In this document: piece after piece, positions 18,301 to 26,464 of the stretch
How the letters are laid out: every line of letters begins with the position of its first letter
How positions within the stretch are numbered: position 1 is the first letter of the stretch
From: Myxococcota bacterium
Lineage (GTDB): Bacteria > Myxococcota > B64-G9
Direction of reading: 5' to 3'
Assembly (NCBI GenBank): GCA_022710975.1
Contig: JAKLGA010000004.1
Coordinates: forward strand, 310,001-374,000
Length of the DNA: 64,000 nucleotides
Made by a program: the position numbers and the translations under genes
The notes under the pieces: generated by a model
Seen by the model: only the letters and a program-made list of their open reading frames with translations
The model's database searches: none
Told to the model about the DNA's origin: nothing

Positions 18301-19415
18301 CACACGACCTCCACGCCGGTCGCGTCCCCGCCCTGCAGGCTGCCCTGGCCGTTCGTCACCAGGCAGGTCTGGTCCGGGGCGGAGGGCTGCGTGAGCACCG
18401 TGACCGCGTAGTCGCTCCCGTCGGGCAGCAGGCCGCCGAAGGCGAACGCTCCGTCCGCCGCGAGGGTCAGGACGTCCTGCAGGTTGTTCTGCAGCACCAC
18501 CTCGTTGCCCGGCGCCAGGCCGGTGAGCGTGCCGCCCACGGCGTACCGCAGCGTGCTGCAGCGCACCTCCACGTCGGCGACGTCCGCGCCGTCGAAGGCG
18601 CCGCTGCCGTTCGCCACCTCGCAGCGCTGGTCCGGCGCGCTGGGCTGCTCGAGCACGCTGACCGCGTAGGCGCTCAGGTCCTCGAAGTCCTCCAGGAACT
18701 CGAAGGGGCGGTTCGCGCCGACCGCGAGCTCCTCCCCGCGGTTCGACCGCAGCACGACCCTGCCGCCCGGCGCCAGGCCGAAGACCATCCCGCCCAGGCC
18801 ATAGCGGCTGGTCTGGCAGGTGACCTCGAGGCCGACCACCGCGCCGCCGGCCACCACGCCCTGGCTGCGGCTCACGGCGCAGCGCTGGTCGGGGTGCGTG
18901 GGCTGGGTGAGCACGGTGACGGAGTAGGGGCTGAGATCCAGGAGCGGGGTGGGGAAGGAGAACGGCCCGTCCTGGGTGAGGGTCAGGTCGTCCGCGCCGT
19001 TGTCCTGCAGCACCAGCGCGGCGCCCGGCGCGAGCCCGGACAGGCTCCCGCCCACCGGGAAGCGATCGGTGCTGCAAGACACGTCCACGTCCAGCACGTC
19101 CCCCTGGCCGACGATCCCGCTGCCGCGCGACACCACGCAGGTCTGGCTGGGGAAGGCGGGCTGCGCGAACACGCTCACCGCGTAGCTGTCTCCGGGGTGA
19201 AACCGGCCCGGGAAGGTGAACGGACCGTCCTCGGTCAGGCCCAGCCCGGGCCCGCGCTCGAGCTGCAGGACGACCACGGCGCCCGGGGCCAGGCCCGCGA
19301 GCGTCCCGCCGAGGGTGGAGCCGCCGCCGCCCGGGTCGCAGCCCGGCGCGACCGCCGCGAGCGCGAGCAGGAGGAGGGCGAGCTGCCGGTTGCGGGCCGT
19401 GCGTCGCGCCTTCAT
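15384..19415 (-). CDS. Lipoprotein with nine ~85-aa Cys-pair repeats and an RCC1-like propeller
   Basis: This 1343-residue exported lipoprotein has a basic N-terminus, a hydrophobic stretch and lipobox APGC. Next come nine tandem repeats of about 85 residues (roughly residues 35-800). Each starts like VGGTLAGLAPGNEVVLQNN and carries two cysteines, near QTCTV and at the end of the unit (VTC), presumably forming a disulphide. Repeats 4-8 are the most alike, which suggests recent duplication. The C-terminal ~500 residues hold about a dozen RCC1-like blades with the signature CALRQDGTIHCWG. The ATG at 19424 abuts GGGAGG directly, so the second ATG (19415, 9 nt after the Shine-Dalgarno) is chosen. 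Its role is probably cell-surface binding; no enzyme motif is seen. Confidence 0.8.
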   Translation of the reverse strand: MKARRTARNRQLALLLLALAAVAPGCDPGGGGSTLGGTLAGLAPGAVVVLQLERGPGLGLTEDGPFTFPGRFHPGDSYAVSVFAQPAFPSQTCVVSRGSGIVGQGDVLDVDVSCSTDRFPVGGSLSGLAPGAALVLQDNGADDLTLTQDGPFSFPTPLLDLSPYSVTVLTQPTHPDQRCAVSRSQGVVAGGAVVGLEVTCQTSRYGLGGMVFGLAPGGRVVLRSNRGEELAVGANRPFEFLEDFEDLSAYAVSVLEQPSAPDQRCEVANGSGAFDGADVADVEVRCSTLRYAVGGTLTGLAPGNEVVLQNNLQDVLTLAADGAFAFGGLLPDGSDYAVTVLTQPSAPDQTCLVTNGQGSLQGGDATGVEVVCSADLFTVGGSLAGLAPGNEVVLQNNLGDDLVLSADGPFVFATPLPDLGPFSVSVLVQPTSPNQLCTVESGQGSLDGAPYDAAVVTCATIPYSIGGTLAGLTPGNEVVLQNNLGDDLILAADGPFTFPAALADGSDYSVTVRTQPSSPNQICTVARGGGTLAGVDVLDVAVTCATEAYTVGGDLSGLALGNEITLQNNLGDDLILTEDGPFTFPAALADGSDYSVTVLTQPTSPNQTCTVIRGTGTLSGMDVEDVAVICATEVYRVGGDLTGLEPGNEVVLQNNLGDDLILTEDGPFTFSAALADGSDYSVTVLTQPTSPSQTCTVTRGEGALAGADVEDVAVDCALDLFTVGGTVTGLEAGNWLVLQNNGGDDLVVDADGAFTFPTGLPEGATYEVLVADQGLSPHQVCILANGSGGIELAPITTIVLSCSTPPRPTLAVGDLHACALDDQGQASCWGLMPRSGLPFVAAGLTFSSIAAADRPTSQEDFNYLCGLRSDGSLYCCCPTDEEDNPPPGTNFVKVSGNSIHSACALEDDGSIHCWSPSAGPTLEPQGKEFIDLSRGDRISCALRSDGSILCLGSQGEGPPPGPGFSQITAGYEHACAMAADGSLACWGSGGAGTIAPPTGNDWVEVAAGAFNTCARNARGGITCWGSDQNGINQTPTGDGFTSIAVGTLSACASRGDRSITCWGANAGGEATAPTGARFAMVNYHYRSVCGVRTDGTAACWGDRVRFNHMEAPPRSDYAAVAAGLAHACALHLDGSISCWGTDYFGCAQAPPGTDFVAIEAGDGHSCALRQDGTIHCWGSDDSGESSAPAFSDFTSIAAGSGHNCALRQDGTATCWGGPAGAPIVAPGDSDFVSVTSGIGGSCALHQEGSISCWGFMPYHPPVEPGFASISMNWIESDVACNWESNCALRQDGSVICWSQGTGCPYVLLEPDPAMRFESISTPCGILEDGAMYCWGPLNSYNPG

Positions 19416-19457
19416 CGCTTCCATCCTCCCTGTCGGGAACGGGTGATTTCGATCCCC

Positions 19458-19486
19458 AGCCTACCCAAGGCGCGGCGGCCCCGCAA
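19458..19486 (-). promoter_or_regulatory. Predicted promoter for the RCC1-like lipoprotein gene
   Basis: On the minus strand TTGCGG (19486-19481), a 17-nt spacer and TAGGCT (19463-19458) precede the ATG at 19415 by about 42 nt. Confidence 0.5.
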
Positions 19487-19514
19487 GGACCCCGGCGGCG
19501 AGGCCCGGGCGCGC

Positions 19515-21707
19515 TCAGACCGGAGGGGTGTGGGCTGATGCCGGGGCGGAGGCGGCGTCGATCGGCGGGACGATCTCGACCGGGAGCGTGAGGGCGGGCG
19601 CCGCGGCCAGCCCCTCGCCCTGGGCGGTGTGCCGCACGAAGGTGCGCGGCTCCGAGCTCGTGGTCTGCACGGGCTCCACCTGCGCGGGCGCTGCGCTGCG
19701 GGGCTCGGAGGTCTTCGACCTCACCCCGAGCGCGCCCCGCAGCCAGCCGAGCCCGTCCTCGAGGCGGTGGCCAGCCACCCGCACCTGCTGCCGCACGCGC
19801 GCCTGCGCGCGGGTGGCGGCGGCGGCGCCCACCTCGCTGGCCACGGCCGCGACCAGGCGCGCCAGATCCAGGCGGGCGCGCCAGCTCGCGTGGTCCGCCA
19901 GGATCTGCTTCACCACCGCCCGGGGCGCGGGCGAGCCCTGCTGCAGATCGACCAGGATGCTCACGGTCGCGTCGGACACGTGGCCGGCGATGCAGTCCAC
20001 GTAGCGCACCTGGCCGCCGACGGCCTCGAGCACCCAGCTCACCTCGCGGCCTTCGGTGAAGCGCAGGGTGACCTGCAGCTTCTGGTCCCCCAGGATCTTC
20101 AGGAAGCGGTCCATCTCGAGGATGTCCTGCAGGGGGTGCGCGCTGGTGAAGGCCCGCAGCCGCGGGTTGGGCATCTCCTTGACCAGCATGTAGGTGTCCA
20201 GCTTGGACAGCTCGTCCTGGTTGTTCCCCAGGAACTCGAAGAACCCCACCAGGATGCCGAACTTGGCGGCGAAGTCGTGCAGCTTCCGCTTGCGGCCGTC
20301 GCGCTGCCAGCGGCGGTACCTCTGGGGCAGCATCAGGTCGTCGTACCACTTGCTGTTGCAGCGCACGCACAGCTCCCGCATCTTCTCCGGGCTGAGGTGG
20401 TCGTGCCGGATGACGAGGTCGTAGAGCTTCCACTTGCGGTGATCCGGCTCCAGCAGGTCGCCGCGCGCCTTGGTCTCGGCGTAGAGCTGGGAGCCGGGCA
20501 GCGGGCACATCACCGCGAAGTAGGCGTCCTCGAGCTCCAGGGAGCGGGCGTAGTCCAGCATCTCGAACACGTCCTGCTCGGTCTGGCTGGGCAGGCCCAG
20601 CAGGAAGCAGCTCATCACCGCGGCGCCGTGCTCCCGCAGGAAGCGGACGGCTTGCGCCTGCTTCTCCCCGTCCCCGTCCCCCTTGTGGATGAGCTTCAGA
20701 TCCTCCTTCTTGGGGGACTCCATGCCCACGAAGACGTAGTCGACCCCGGCCGCGCACAGCTTCTCGACCAGGTCCGGGTGGTTCGCCACGGTGGTGGTGC
20801 GCACGGTGACGAACAGGTTGACCTCGGTCTTGCAGCGCCTGCGGAACTCGATGAGCTTGTCGCACAGCTCGTGGGTGATGCGCAGGTTGCCGCCGAAGTT
20901 GGGGTCCGCGATGTGCAGCCGCAGGCGCTTGCCCCGGTGCAGCGCCACGAGCTGCTCGATCTCGGCGATCACGTTGTCCGGGCTGCGGTAGCGCTGCTTG
21001 CCCCGGGACATGCCGGGCTCGGTGCAGAACGTGCACCGCCCCCAGCACCCCCGCGAGGTGATGATCATCTCGTAGGCGGTGTTGGCGTCCGGATCCAGGT
21101 CGGCGAAGGGCAGGCCGTACTCGTGCCGGCGGAGATGCCGCTCGGGGAAGGGCAGGCTGTCCAGATCCTCGATGTGCGGCCGGTGCTCGTTGTGGACCAG
21201 CCGGCCGTCGCGGCCGTAGGACAGCCCGAGGATGTCCGTCAGGGGGCGCCCCTCGACCAGCTCGCGGAGCGTCAGCTCCCCCTCGCCCCGCACCACGAAG
21301 TCCACGTCGGGCTCGGCCGCGAACTCGGCGGCCAGCGCCGTGGCCAGGTAGCCACCGAACACCACGTCGGCCCCGTACCGCTTGGCCTCGGCGGCCACCA
21401 GCAGCGCGGTCCGGTGCGTCGAGATGTAGTTCAGCGTGACCCCCACCAGGTCGGGCCGGTGCTTCTCAAGGAAGTAGGACAGCGGCTTTTTCTCCTTGAT
21501 CAGGTCCACCATCACCACGTGCTCCACGTGGGGCCGGACGTAGGCCGCCAGGTACTCGAGCCGCAGCGGAGTGTCCGCCATCATGAACTCGGCGCCGATG
21601 GCGTCCTGCTGTGGGTTCACCAGCAGCAGGCGGCGGTAGGGACGGCGCGGGCTCGGATCAACCGTTTGGTTGAAGGGCTGACTGGTGCGCTGCACGGGCT
21701 CGTCCAT
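19515..21707 (-). CDS. Radical SAM enzyme with N-terminal B12-binding domain
   Basis: This 730-residue protein has a cobalamin-binding-like Rossmann domain (about residues 25-150, with DLVGVTLNYISTHRTALLVA and VVFGGYLATALAAEF). It is followed by a radical SAM core whose cluster ligands are C221, C225 and C228 in SRGCWGRCTFC. This is the BchE/HpnP-like architecture, which typically performs methylations or rearrangements on lipids, pigments or antibiotics. After the core, a segment near residues 540-640 (LQVTLRFTEGREVSWVLEAV) resembles an SCP2-type lipid-binding domain; that is tentative. The ~90-residue tail is low complexity, rich in Ala, Pro and Val. ATG 21707 has AGGAG about 8 nt upstream. 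It is transcribed alone and the substrate is unknown. Confidence 0.8.
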   Translation of the reverse strand: MDEPVQRTSQPFNQTVDPSPRRPYRRLLLVNPQQDAIGAEFMMADTPLRLEYLAAYVRPHVEHVVMVDLIKEKKPLSYFLEKHRPDLVGVTLNYISTHRTALLVAAEAKRYGADVVFGGYLATALAAEFAAEPDVDFVVRGEGELTLRELVEGRPLTDILGLSYGRDGRLVHNEHRPHIEDLDSLPFPERHLRRHEYGLPFADLDPDANTAYEMIITSRGCWGRCTFCTEPGMSRGKQRYRSPDNVIAEIEQLVALHRGKRLRLHIADPNFGGNLRITHELCDKLIEFRRRCKTEVNLFVTVRTTTVANHPDLVEKLCAAGVDYVFVGMESPKKEDLKLIHKGDGDGEKQAQAVRFLREHGAAVMSCFLLGLPSQTEQDVFEMLDYARSLELEDAYFAVMCPLPGSQLYAETKARGDLLEPDHRKWKLYDLVIRHDHLSPEKMRELCVRCNSKWYDDLMLPQRYRRWQRDGRKRKLHDFAAKFGILVGFFEFLGNNQDELSKLDTYMLVKEMPNPRLRAFTSAHPLQDILEMDRFLKILGDQKLQVTLRFTEGREVSWVLEAVGGQVRYVDCIAGHVSDATVSILVDLQQGSPAPRAVVKQILADHASWRARLDLARLVAAVASEVGAAAATRAQARVRQQVRVAGHRLEDGLGWLRGALGVRSKTSEPRSAAPAQVEPVQTTSSEPRTFVRHTAQGEGLAAAPALTLPVEIVPPIDAASAPASAHTPPV

Positions 21708-21758
21708 GGGACTCTCCTGGTCATCCGATCCGGGTGGGGAAGGGAATGAAGGTGGCGC

Positions 21759-21787
21759 ATCGGACCACGAAAGCCCGCCCGAGTCAA
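21759..21787 (-). promoter_or_regulatory. Predicted promoter for the radical SAM gene
   Basis: On the minus strand TTGACT (21787-21782), a 17-nt spacer and TCCGAT (21764-21759) lie 52 nt before the ATG, within the divergent gap. Confidence 0.5.
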
Positions 21788-21872
21788 ACCCAAACTCCAC
21801 CAGGTGCGGATCGCCGGACCTCCGAGGAACCTCATCTCCCGTGGTATCTTGGGTTCTCGGGGAGGTGAACCC

Positions 21873-23318
21873 ATGAGCAAGCGGGCGATCCGGGCGGGGC
21901 TCCTGCTGGTGGCGCTGGCGCTGGTCAGTGGCCTGGTGTGGCTGCTGGTCGCCTCCGGAGACCATGCGAGGACGGCCGCCGGGGGTGAGCGTTCGAGGGG
22001 GGTGGGGCTGGAGGCCGGCGAGGTCGCGGGGCAGGTGGGCGGGGTCGATCGGGAGGCCGGGAGGGGAGGAGCCTCCGAGGCTGGGGAGGCGCGAGCGGCG
22101 AGTCGGGAGGCTGAGGCTCCGCGCGGGACGGTGGATGGCGGCGCAGGCGCGTCGGCTCCGGGCGCGGGGATGGGCGGCGTGGGCGCGGGGGCCGGCGGGG
22201 CGAAGACCCCCGAGGAGCTGGCCGAGGAGGCCGAGGCCGAGCGGCTGCGGGCCATCCGCTGCACCCTCACGGGCACGGTGAAGGTCGAGGGCGCTCCCCG
22301 CTCCGGCGTGGCCCTCACCCTGGCCTCCTGGTACGCGTCGAAGTGGAACCAGAGCACCGTGAGCGGGCAGGGCGGCGCCTTCGGCTTCTCCGAAGTGCGC
22401 TACGGGCCCTGGAGCGTGGCCACGACCCAGGCCCGCCTGTTCGGCAAGGGGGTGAAGGTCGAGTGCGAGGAGGACGGGCAGGCGCTCAGCGCGGACCTCG
22501 AGCTCGCCGCGGCCGAGGTGCACGTCCTGGGCAGGGTCACCGACGTCGACGGGAACCCGCTCGACGGGACGAAGGTCGAGATCGAGCAGCAGCTCTCCCA
22601 CCAGGGCCTGAACGAGATGAGCCTCCCTCCGGTGAGCCCGGACGGCCGCTTCGAGGTCTGGCTGCCGCGGGACGCCCGAGGCTACGCCGCCACGGCCGAG
22701 GCCCCTGGCCACCTCGGGGAGGCCAAGGGCATCCCCACCGACCGCGACCTGGTGGAGGTGGTCTTCCGGCTCCGGCGCGAGTCGCTGATCCACGGCCTGG
22801 TGCTCGGCCCCGACGGCCCGCGCGCCGGGTGCGAGGTCCACGTGAAGCACGAGAACCCCGGCGGCTCGGTCACCCTCACCTCGATGGAAACGGATCCGCA
22901 GGGCCGGTTCTCGATCCCGACCGGGCCGGGCAAGGTGACCCTCGGGGTGTGGGACCGGGAGGTGGGCTGGGCCTTCGCCGAGATCCCGGCCCGCGACGAG
23001 GCCGGCGACGTGGACGAGGTGGTGCTCCGGCTCCAGCCCGGCAAGACCATCACGGGGGTCATCGTGCTCCAGGGCGGGAAGCCCGTGCCCCTGGGCCGGG
23101 TGCACTTCTACTGCCAGCCCACCCCGATCAGTGAGGTCGTGCAGGCCGACCTGCAGGGTGCCTTCACCATCCCGAACCTGCCCCCCGCGGACAAGGTCCA
23201 CCTCGAGGCCTGGGACGACGCCCGGCCCTGGAAGGACCGCGGGATCGTGCTCGAGCCCGGTCAGACCCGGGCCGAGGTGATCCTGATCCCGGCTCCGGAC
23301 GGCCAGGAAGCCCCCTGA
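21873..23318 (+). CDS. Membrane-anchored protein with carboxypeptidase-regulatory-like repeats
   Basis: This protein of 481 residues starts with a basic segment and one transmembrane helix (GLLLVALALVSGLVWLLVAS). A Gly/Ala/Arg/Glu-rich spacer of about 90 residues follows, then three or four beta-sandwich repeats of the carboxypeptidase-regulatory kind. Their cues are LHVLGRVTDVDGNPLDGTK-type openings and DGRFEVWLPRDARGY-type closings. Most of the chain would be periplasmic. Such domains are structural or ligand-binding, and no catalytic site is seen. The ATG at 21873 follows GGGGAGGTG with good spacing. The diguanylate cyclase gene begins 96 nt downstream, so the two may be co-expressed. Confidence 0.7.
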   Translation: MSKRAIRAGLLLVALALVSGLVWLLVASGDHARTAAGGERSRGVGLEAGEVAGQVGGVDREAGRGGASEAGEARAASREAEAPRGTVDGGAGASAPGAGMGGVGAGAGGAKTPEELAEEAEAERLRAIRCTLTGTVKVEGAPRSGVALTLASWYASKWNQSTVSGQGGAFGFSEVRYGPWSVATTQARLFGKGVKVECEEDGQALSADLELAAAEVHVLGRVTDVDGNPLDGTKVEIEQQLSHQGLNEMSLPPVSPDGRFEVWLPRDARGYAATAEAPGHLGEAKGIPTDRDLVEVVFRLRRESLIHGLVLGPDGPRAGCEVHVKHENPGGSVTLTSMETDPQGRFSIPTGPGKVTLGVWDREVGWAFAEIPARDEAGDVDEVVLRLQPGKTITGVIVLQGGKPVPLGRVHFYCQPTPISEVVQADLQGAFTIPNLPPADKVHLEAWDDARPWKDRGIVLEPGQTRAEVILIPAPDGQEAP

Positions 23319-23414
23319 ATCATGGGAGAAAGCCCGGGGCGTCAGCCCGGGCCGGTTCCGCGCGACCGCTCCGCACGGGGAGCCGAGGTCTGTCCGGCTC
23401 TCCCGGAGGCTCCG

Positions 23415-24632
23415 GTGAAGACCTCTCTGGCTGCGAAGCTCATCGCCTCCTTCCTCGGCGCCAGCCTGATCGGCGCGGTGACCGTCTGGTGGGTCTCGGC
23501 CAGCCAGGAGGACCGGGTGGTCCACGCCGAGCTCACCAACAACTCCCGCGTGCTGGTGTCCACCATCGACTACGGCCTGACCGCGGCCATGCTGGCCGGG
23601 GACAAGGAGGTCGCCCGGCAGCTCGTGCGCGACATGGCCAGCCTCGATCCCATCGCCCGCATCGCGGTGTACGACGCGGACGGCCAGGTCTGGTTCGACA
23701 CCGGCCGGGGGCAGCCCGTGCTGCAGACGGTGGACGCCGGAAGGCTCCGCGAGCTGGCCGCGAGCGGCGGGGAGGCGCTGGAGATCGCCCGGACCGGGCG
23801 CGGGGAGGTCCTGGAGGCCGTGTCCCCGATCCGCGGGCGGCAGGCCTGCGCCCAGTGCCACGGCCAGCAGGAGAACCTGGGCCTGGTGGCCGTGGTGCTG
23901 TCCGCGGAGCCCACCCGGGCGCGGCTCGCGGAGGACCGGCGCTCCCTGCTGTGGTCCAGCCTGGGGGCGGGGCTCGCCAGCCTGGCGGTGCTGGGGGCGC
24001 TGCTGGCCGCGCTGGTGGCGAGGCGCTTCCGCCGCCTGTCCGCCCGGCTCGAGGACACCAGCCACGATCTCGACCGGACCCGGGTCCTGGCGGTGACGGA
24101 CGGGCTGACCGGGCTCGCCAACCACCGCCACTTCCACGAGCGGCTGGCGGACGAGCTGGAGCGCGCGCGGCGGTTCGGGCACCCGCTGGCGCTGATCATG
24201 CTCGACCTGGATCACTTCAAGGCGCTGAACGATCGCTACGGGCACCTGGCCGGCAACGCGGTGCTGGCCGAGCTGGCCAGGACGCTGCTCGGGCTGGCGC
24301 GCAAGGAGGACCTGGTGGCCAGGTACGGGGGCGAGGAGTTCGCGGTCGTGCTGCTCGAGAGCAGGCTGGAGCAGGCGGCCGCCTTCGCCGAGCGGCTGCG
24401 CCTGGCCGTCGAGCAGGCGCGGCCTGGCCGCGTGTTCGACCCGGAGCTGGCCGTGACCATCTCGGCCGGGGTGGCCAGCTACCCGGACCAGGCCACGGGG
24501 GCCGAGGCGCTGATCGTGGCCGCCGACCGGGCACTGTACGCGGCCAAGGCGGCCGGCCGCAACCGGGTGCGGGTGGCGCGGAGGAAGGTGGACTGCGCGG
24601 GTCCGCTCTCGACCCTCCAGGACCCCTGCTGA
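23415..24632 (+). CDS. Diguanylate cyclase with periplasmic c-type haem sensor domain
   Basis: This 405-residue membrane sensor makes cyclic di-GMP from two GTP. An N-terminal helix (about residues 8-30), a periplasmic domain and a second helix near 180-200 precede a GGDEF domain. The active loop GGEEF is near residue 305, with the inhibitory I-site R-x-x-D just upstream in RKEDLVARYGGEEF. The sensor domain holds CAQCH at residues 145-149, a haem-c attachment motif, suggesting a redox or gas signal. The start is GTG 23415, with GGAGG 5 nt upstream; it puts the first helix at the true N-terminus, whereas an upstream in-frame ATG (23322) would add 31 Pro/Arg-rich residues. It faces a PilZ-like gene 6 nt away. 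Confidence 0.85.
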   Translation: MKTSLAAKLIASFLGASLIGAVTVWWVSASQEDRVVHAELTNNSRVLVSTIDYGLTAAMLAGDKEVARQLVRDMASLDPIARIAVYDADGQVWFDTGRGQPVLQTVDAGRLRELAASGGEALEIARTGRGEVLEAVSPIRGRQACAQCHGQQENLGLVAVVLSAEPTRARLAEDRRSLLWSSLGAGLASLAVLGALLAALVARRFRRLSARLEDTSHDLDRTRVLAVTDGLTGLANHRHFHERLADELERARRFGHPLALIMLDLDHFKALNDRYGHLAGNAVLAELARTLLGLARKEDLVARYGGEEFAVVLLESRLEQAAAFAERLRLAVEQARPGRVFDPELAVTISAGVASYPDQATGAEALIVAADRALYAAKAAGRNRVRVARRKVDCAGPLSTLQDPC

Positions 24633-24638
24633 GCGAGC

Positions 24639-25028
24639 TCAGGCCGCTTCCAGGCAGCGGCCGTCGAGCCAGCGGGCCAGCCAGCGCTCGTCCTCGAAGT
24701 CCACCTCGAGGAAGCGGCCGCGCACGAAGGTCTGGCCGTCGCGCTCGTAGCTCCCCAGCACCTCGCCCTGGACGATGAACCAGCGGTCGAGCTCGTGGAG
24801 ATCGATCATCAGATCCAGCCGGGTGCCCGGCAGCAGGAGCCCCTCGGACACGAAGCAGAACCCCCCCAGGCCGACGTTGCCCGGCACCTCGAGCACGGCG
24901 CTGGTGTTCGGCGGGGACACGAACAGCTCGGCCGGCACGCGGGGCGACTCCCGCTCGGGCCCGTCCGGGGCCTGGGACGCGGGGCGGGTCCGCAGGAACC
25001 AGCTCTTGATTCGCCTCAGTCCGCACAT
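24639..25028 (-). CDS. PilZ-like domain protein
   Basis: This 129-residue soluble protein has the short beta-barrel look of PilZ c-di-GMP receptors: RVPAELFVSP, then NVGLGGFCFVSEGLLLPGT, then a final VRGRFLEVDFEDERWLARWL. The canonical RxxxR and (D/N)xSxxG motifs are degenerate (NVGLGG). Nucleotide binding is therefore uncertain and it could be one of the divergent myxobacterial PilZ relatives. ATG 25028 has GGAGG 6 nt upstream. It ends 6 nt from the end of the haem-c diguanylate cyclase on the other strand, which supports a shared c-di-GMP role. Confidence 0.7.
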   Translation of the reverse strand: MCGLRRIKSWFLRTRPASQAPDGPERESPRVPAELFVSPPNTSAVLEVPGNVGLGGFCFVSEGLLLPGTRLDLMIDLHELDRWFIVQGEVLGSYERDGQTFVRGRFLEVDFEDERWLARWLDGRCLEAA

Positions 25029-25127
25029 GCTCCACCTCCTCGGCAGCTCGCGTTCGCTTCTGCCGACGACAGACGGATGAGGTTCCCGGTTGGTTCAAAA
25101 AAGATCGAAATCGCGGGCAGTTGTGAG

Positions 25128-25154
25128 CCAGATCACTCCCGGGGCGTGATCTGG
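25128..25154. repeat. Perfect 9-bp inverted repeat at a stop codon
   Basis: CCAGATCAC (25128-25136) and GTGATCTGG (25146-25154) are exact complements around nine bases. The hairpin spans the stop codon of the minus-strand CBM9 gene. A run of six T on the minus strand follows some 25 nt further on, so a termination role is possible. Confidence 0.5.
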
Positions 25155-26419
25155 AACACGAGCTGGCCGAAGCGGGGCAGGGCGTGGAAGTCGCCGACGA
25201 GCGGCGGGGACCAGGCGCCGGCCCGCGGGGGCTCGCCCTGATTCGCGTCCAGGCGGAAGAAGTTCGCCCGCCACACGTCCCCGGGCAGGGGCGGCGTGCG
25301 CAAGGGGTCCGGGCTGCGGCCCTGCGCGTCCTGCCAGGGCACGGCCAGCTCCACGCGCCAGCCCTGGTCCTGGTCACCGCGCGCGTCGAGCGTGCCCCGC
25401 ACCTTCACCCCGACCCGCAGCTCCGCGTTCCAGTCGTCCTGGTTCCGGCGGTGGCCGGGCAGGTAGGAGTCGAACACCACCCCGCGCGGGCTGGCCTGCA
25501 GCTCGATGTACTCCTGGCCGTCCCCGTCCGCGTCCAGGAAGGCCTCGACCGCCTCCTGGGTCCACAGGGGCTCGTCCCGCCGGGTGAACGCACCCCACAC
25601 GTCCGTGTCCGGGCAGTCGAAGGCCAGGTAGAGCGCCTGGTCGTCCCAGGCGGCCTGCACCCGGGTGCTCCAGGGCAGCGCGGCGCCGTTGCCCGGGGCC
25701 ACGAACGGGGCGCTCGGCGGGGCCAGCTTCCAGACCGGCTCGTCGAGCTCCCCGTCCGCCTGGATCGGGCCCGTCGCGCGCACCGCCACCAGCCGGGGGA
25801 GCGGAGGCGGAACCGGCACCCCGCGCACCGGGATGCGGGCGGCCAGCAGCCGGTCCTCGCCGTCCTGCGGCCCGACGATCTTCATGCGCCCGCCCTGCTC
25901 GCGCCACAGCCCCACGTGGACCAGGAGCTCGGGCTGGCGGAAGGAGGCCGGCAGGGTCACGCGGTGCTCGTCGCGCACGAGCTGGCCCGGCAGCCAGCGG
26001 TCCACGGGGTGGTTGCCGCCCACCGGGATGTGATCGGCGTTCAGGAAGCCGAGGTTGCCCGGGCCGCCCAGGTGGACGAACAGCTTCCAGCCGGCGAGCG
26101 GCGCGAGCACCTGCCAGTAGTGGGTGAGCGTCAGCGTCTGGCCCGGGGCGGCCTCGGCCGGGCTCACGTCCAGGCCCAGGTAGCGCACGCTGGCCCTGGA
26201 CTCCGCCTCGGCGGGCGGCATGCCCCGCCGGAGCTCCGGCCCCAGCCAGGCCGCGACCGGGATGCGCGGGCTGGGGGCCTTCGCCAGCAGGTTGTCCTCC
26301 AGGCGCTGCTCCGGCCCGGGCTCGGGCCGGCCCGTGTCCACCCCCTGGCAGGACCCCAGGGTGAGCGCCCACAACCCCCACAGCCACAAGGGAAACACGC
26401 GTCCGTCGCTCGCGGTCAT
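25133..26419 (-). CDS. Lipoprotein with C-terminal CBM9/DOMON-like carbohydrate-binding domain
   Basis: This 428-residue exported lipoprotein has lipobox LGSC after a Trp/Leu-rich signal. Residues about 75-200 form a beta-sandwich-like region (GQTLTLTHYWQVLAPLAGWK), similar to domains attached to glycosyltransferase-associated proteins. Residues about 215-425 match the CBM9-like family: IQADGELDEPVWKLA opens the domain, ALYLAFDCPDTDVW is the central strand pair and EAVEAFLDADGDGQEYIEL the usual turn. CBM9-like domains bind sugars, and some relatives bind haem. ATG 26419 has AGGAGG about 9 nt upstream. It is divergent from the MopE-like gene at 26542. Confidence 0.75.
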   Translation of the reverse strand: MTASDGRVFPLWLWGLWALTLGSCQGVDTGRPEPGPEQRLEDNLLAKAPSPRIPVAAWLGPELRRGMPPAEAESRASVRYLGLDVSPAEAAPGQTLTLTHYWQVLAPLAGWKLFVHLGGPGNLGFLNADHIPVGGNHPVDRWLPGQLVRDEHRVTLPASFRQPELLVHVGLWREQGGRMKIVGPQDGEDRLLAARIPVRGVPVPPPLPRLVAVRATGPIQADGELDEPVWKLAPPSAPFVAPGNGAALPWSTRVQAAWDDQALYLAFDCPDTDVWGAFTRRDEPLWTQEAVEAFLDADGDGQEYIELQASPRGVVFDSYLPGHRRNQDDWNAELRVGVKVRGTLDARGDQDQGWRVELAVPWQDAQGRSPDPLRTPPLPGDVWRANFFRLDANQGEPPRAGAWSPPLVGDFHALPRFGQLVFQITPRE

Positions 26420-26464
26420 GGAGGGCTCCTCCTCGAGGGCTGCAGGTTACCATCAGTCGCACGC

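Noticed and set aside
19416-19424. First ATG as start of the RCC1-like lipoprotein
   Set aside because: It directly abuts the GGGAGG; the ATG nine bases later has the proper spacing.
23322-23414. Upstream ATG start for the diguanylate cyclase
   Set aside because: It would add 31 Pro/Arg-rich residues before the membrane helix; GTG 23415 has a proper Shine-Dalgarno.
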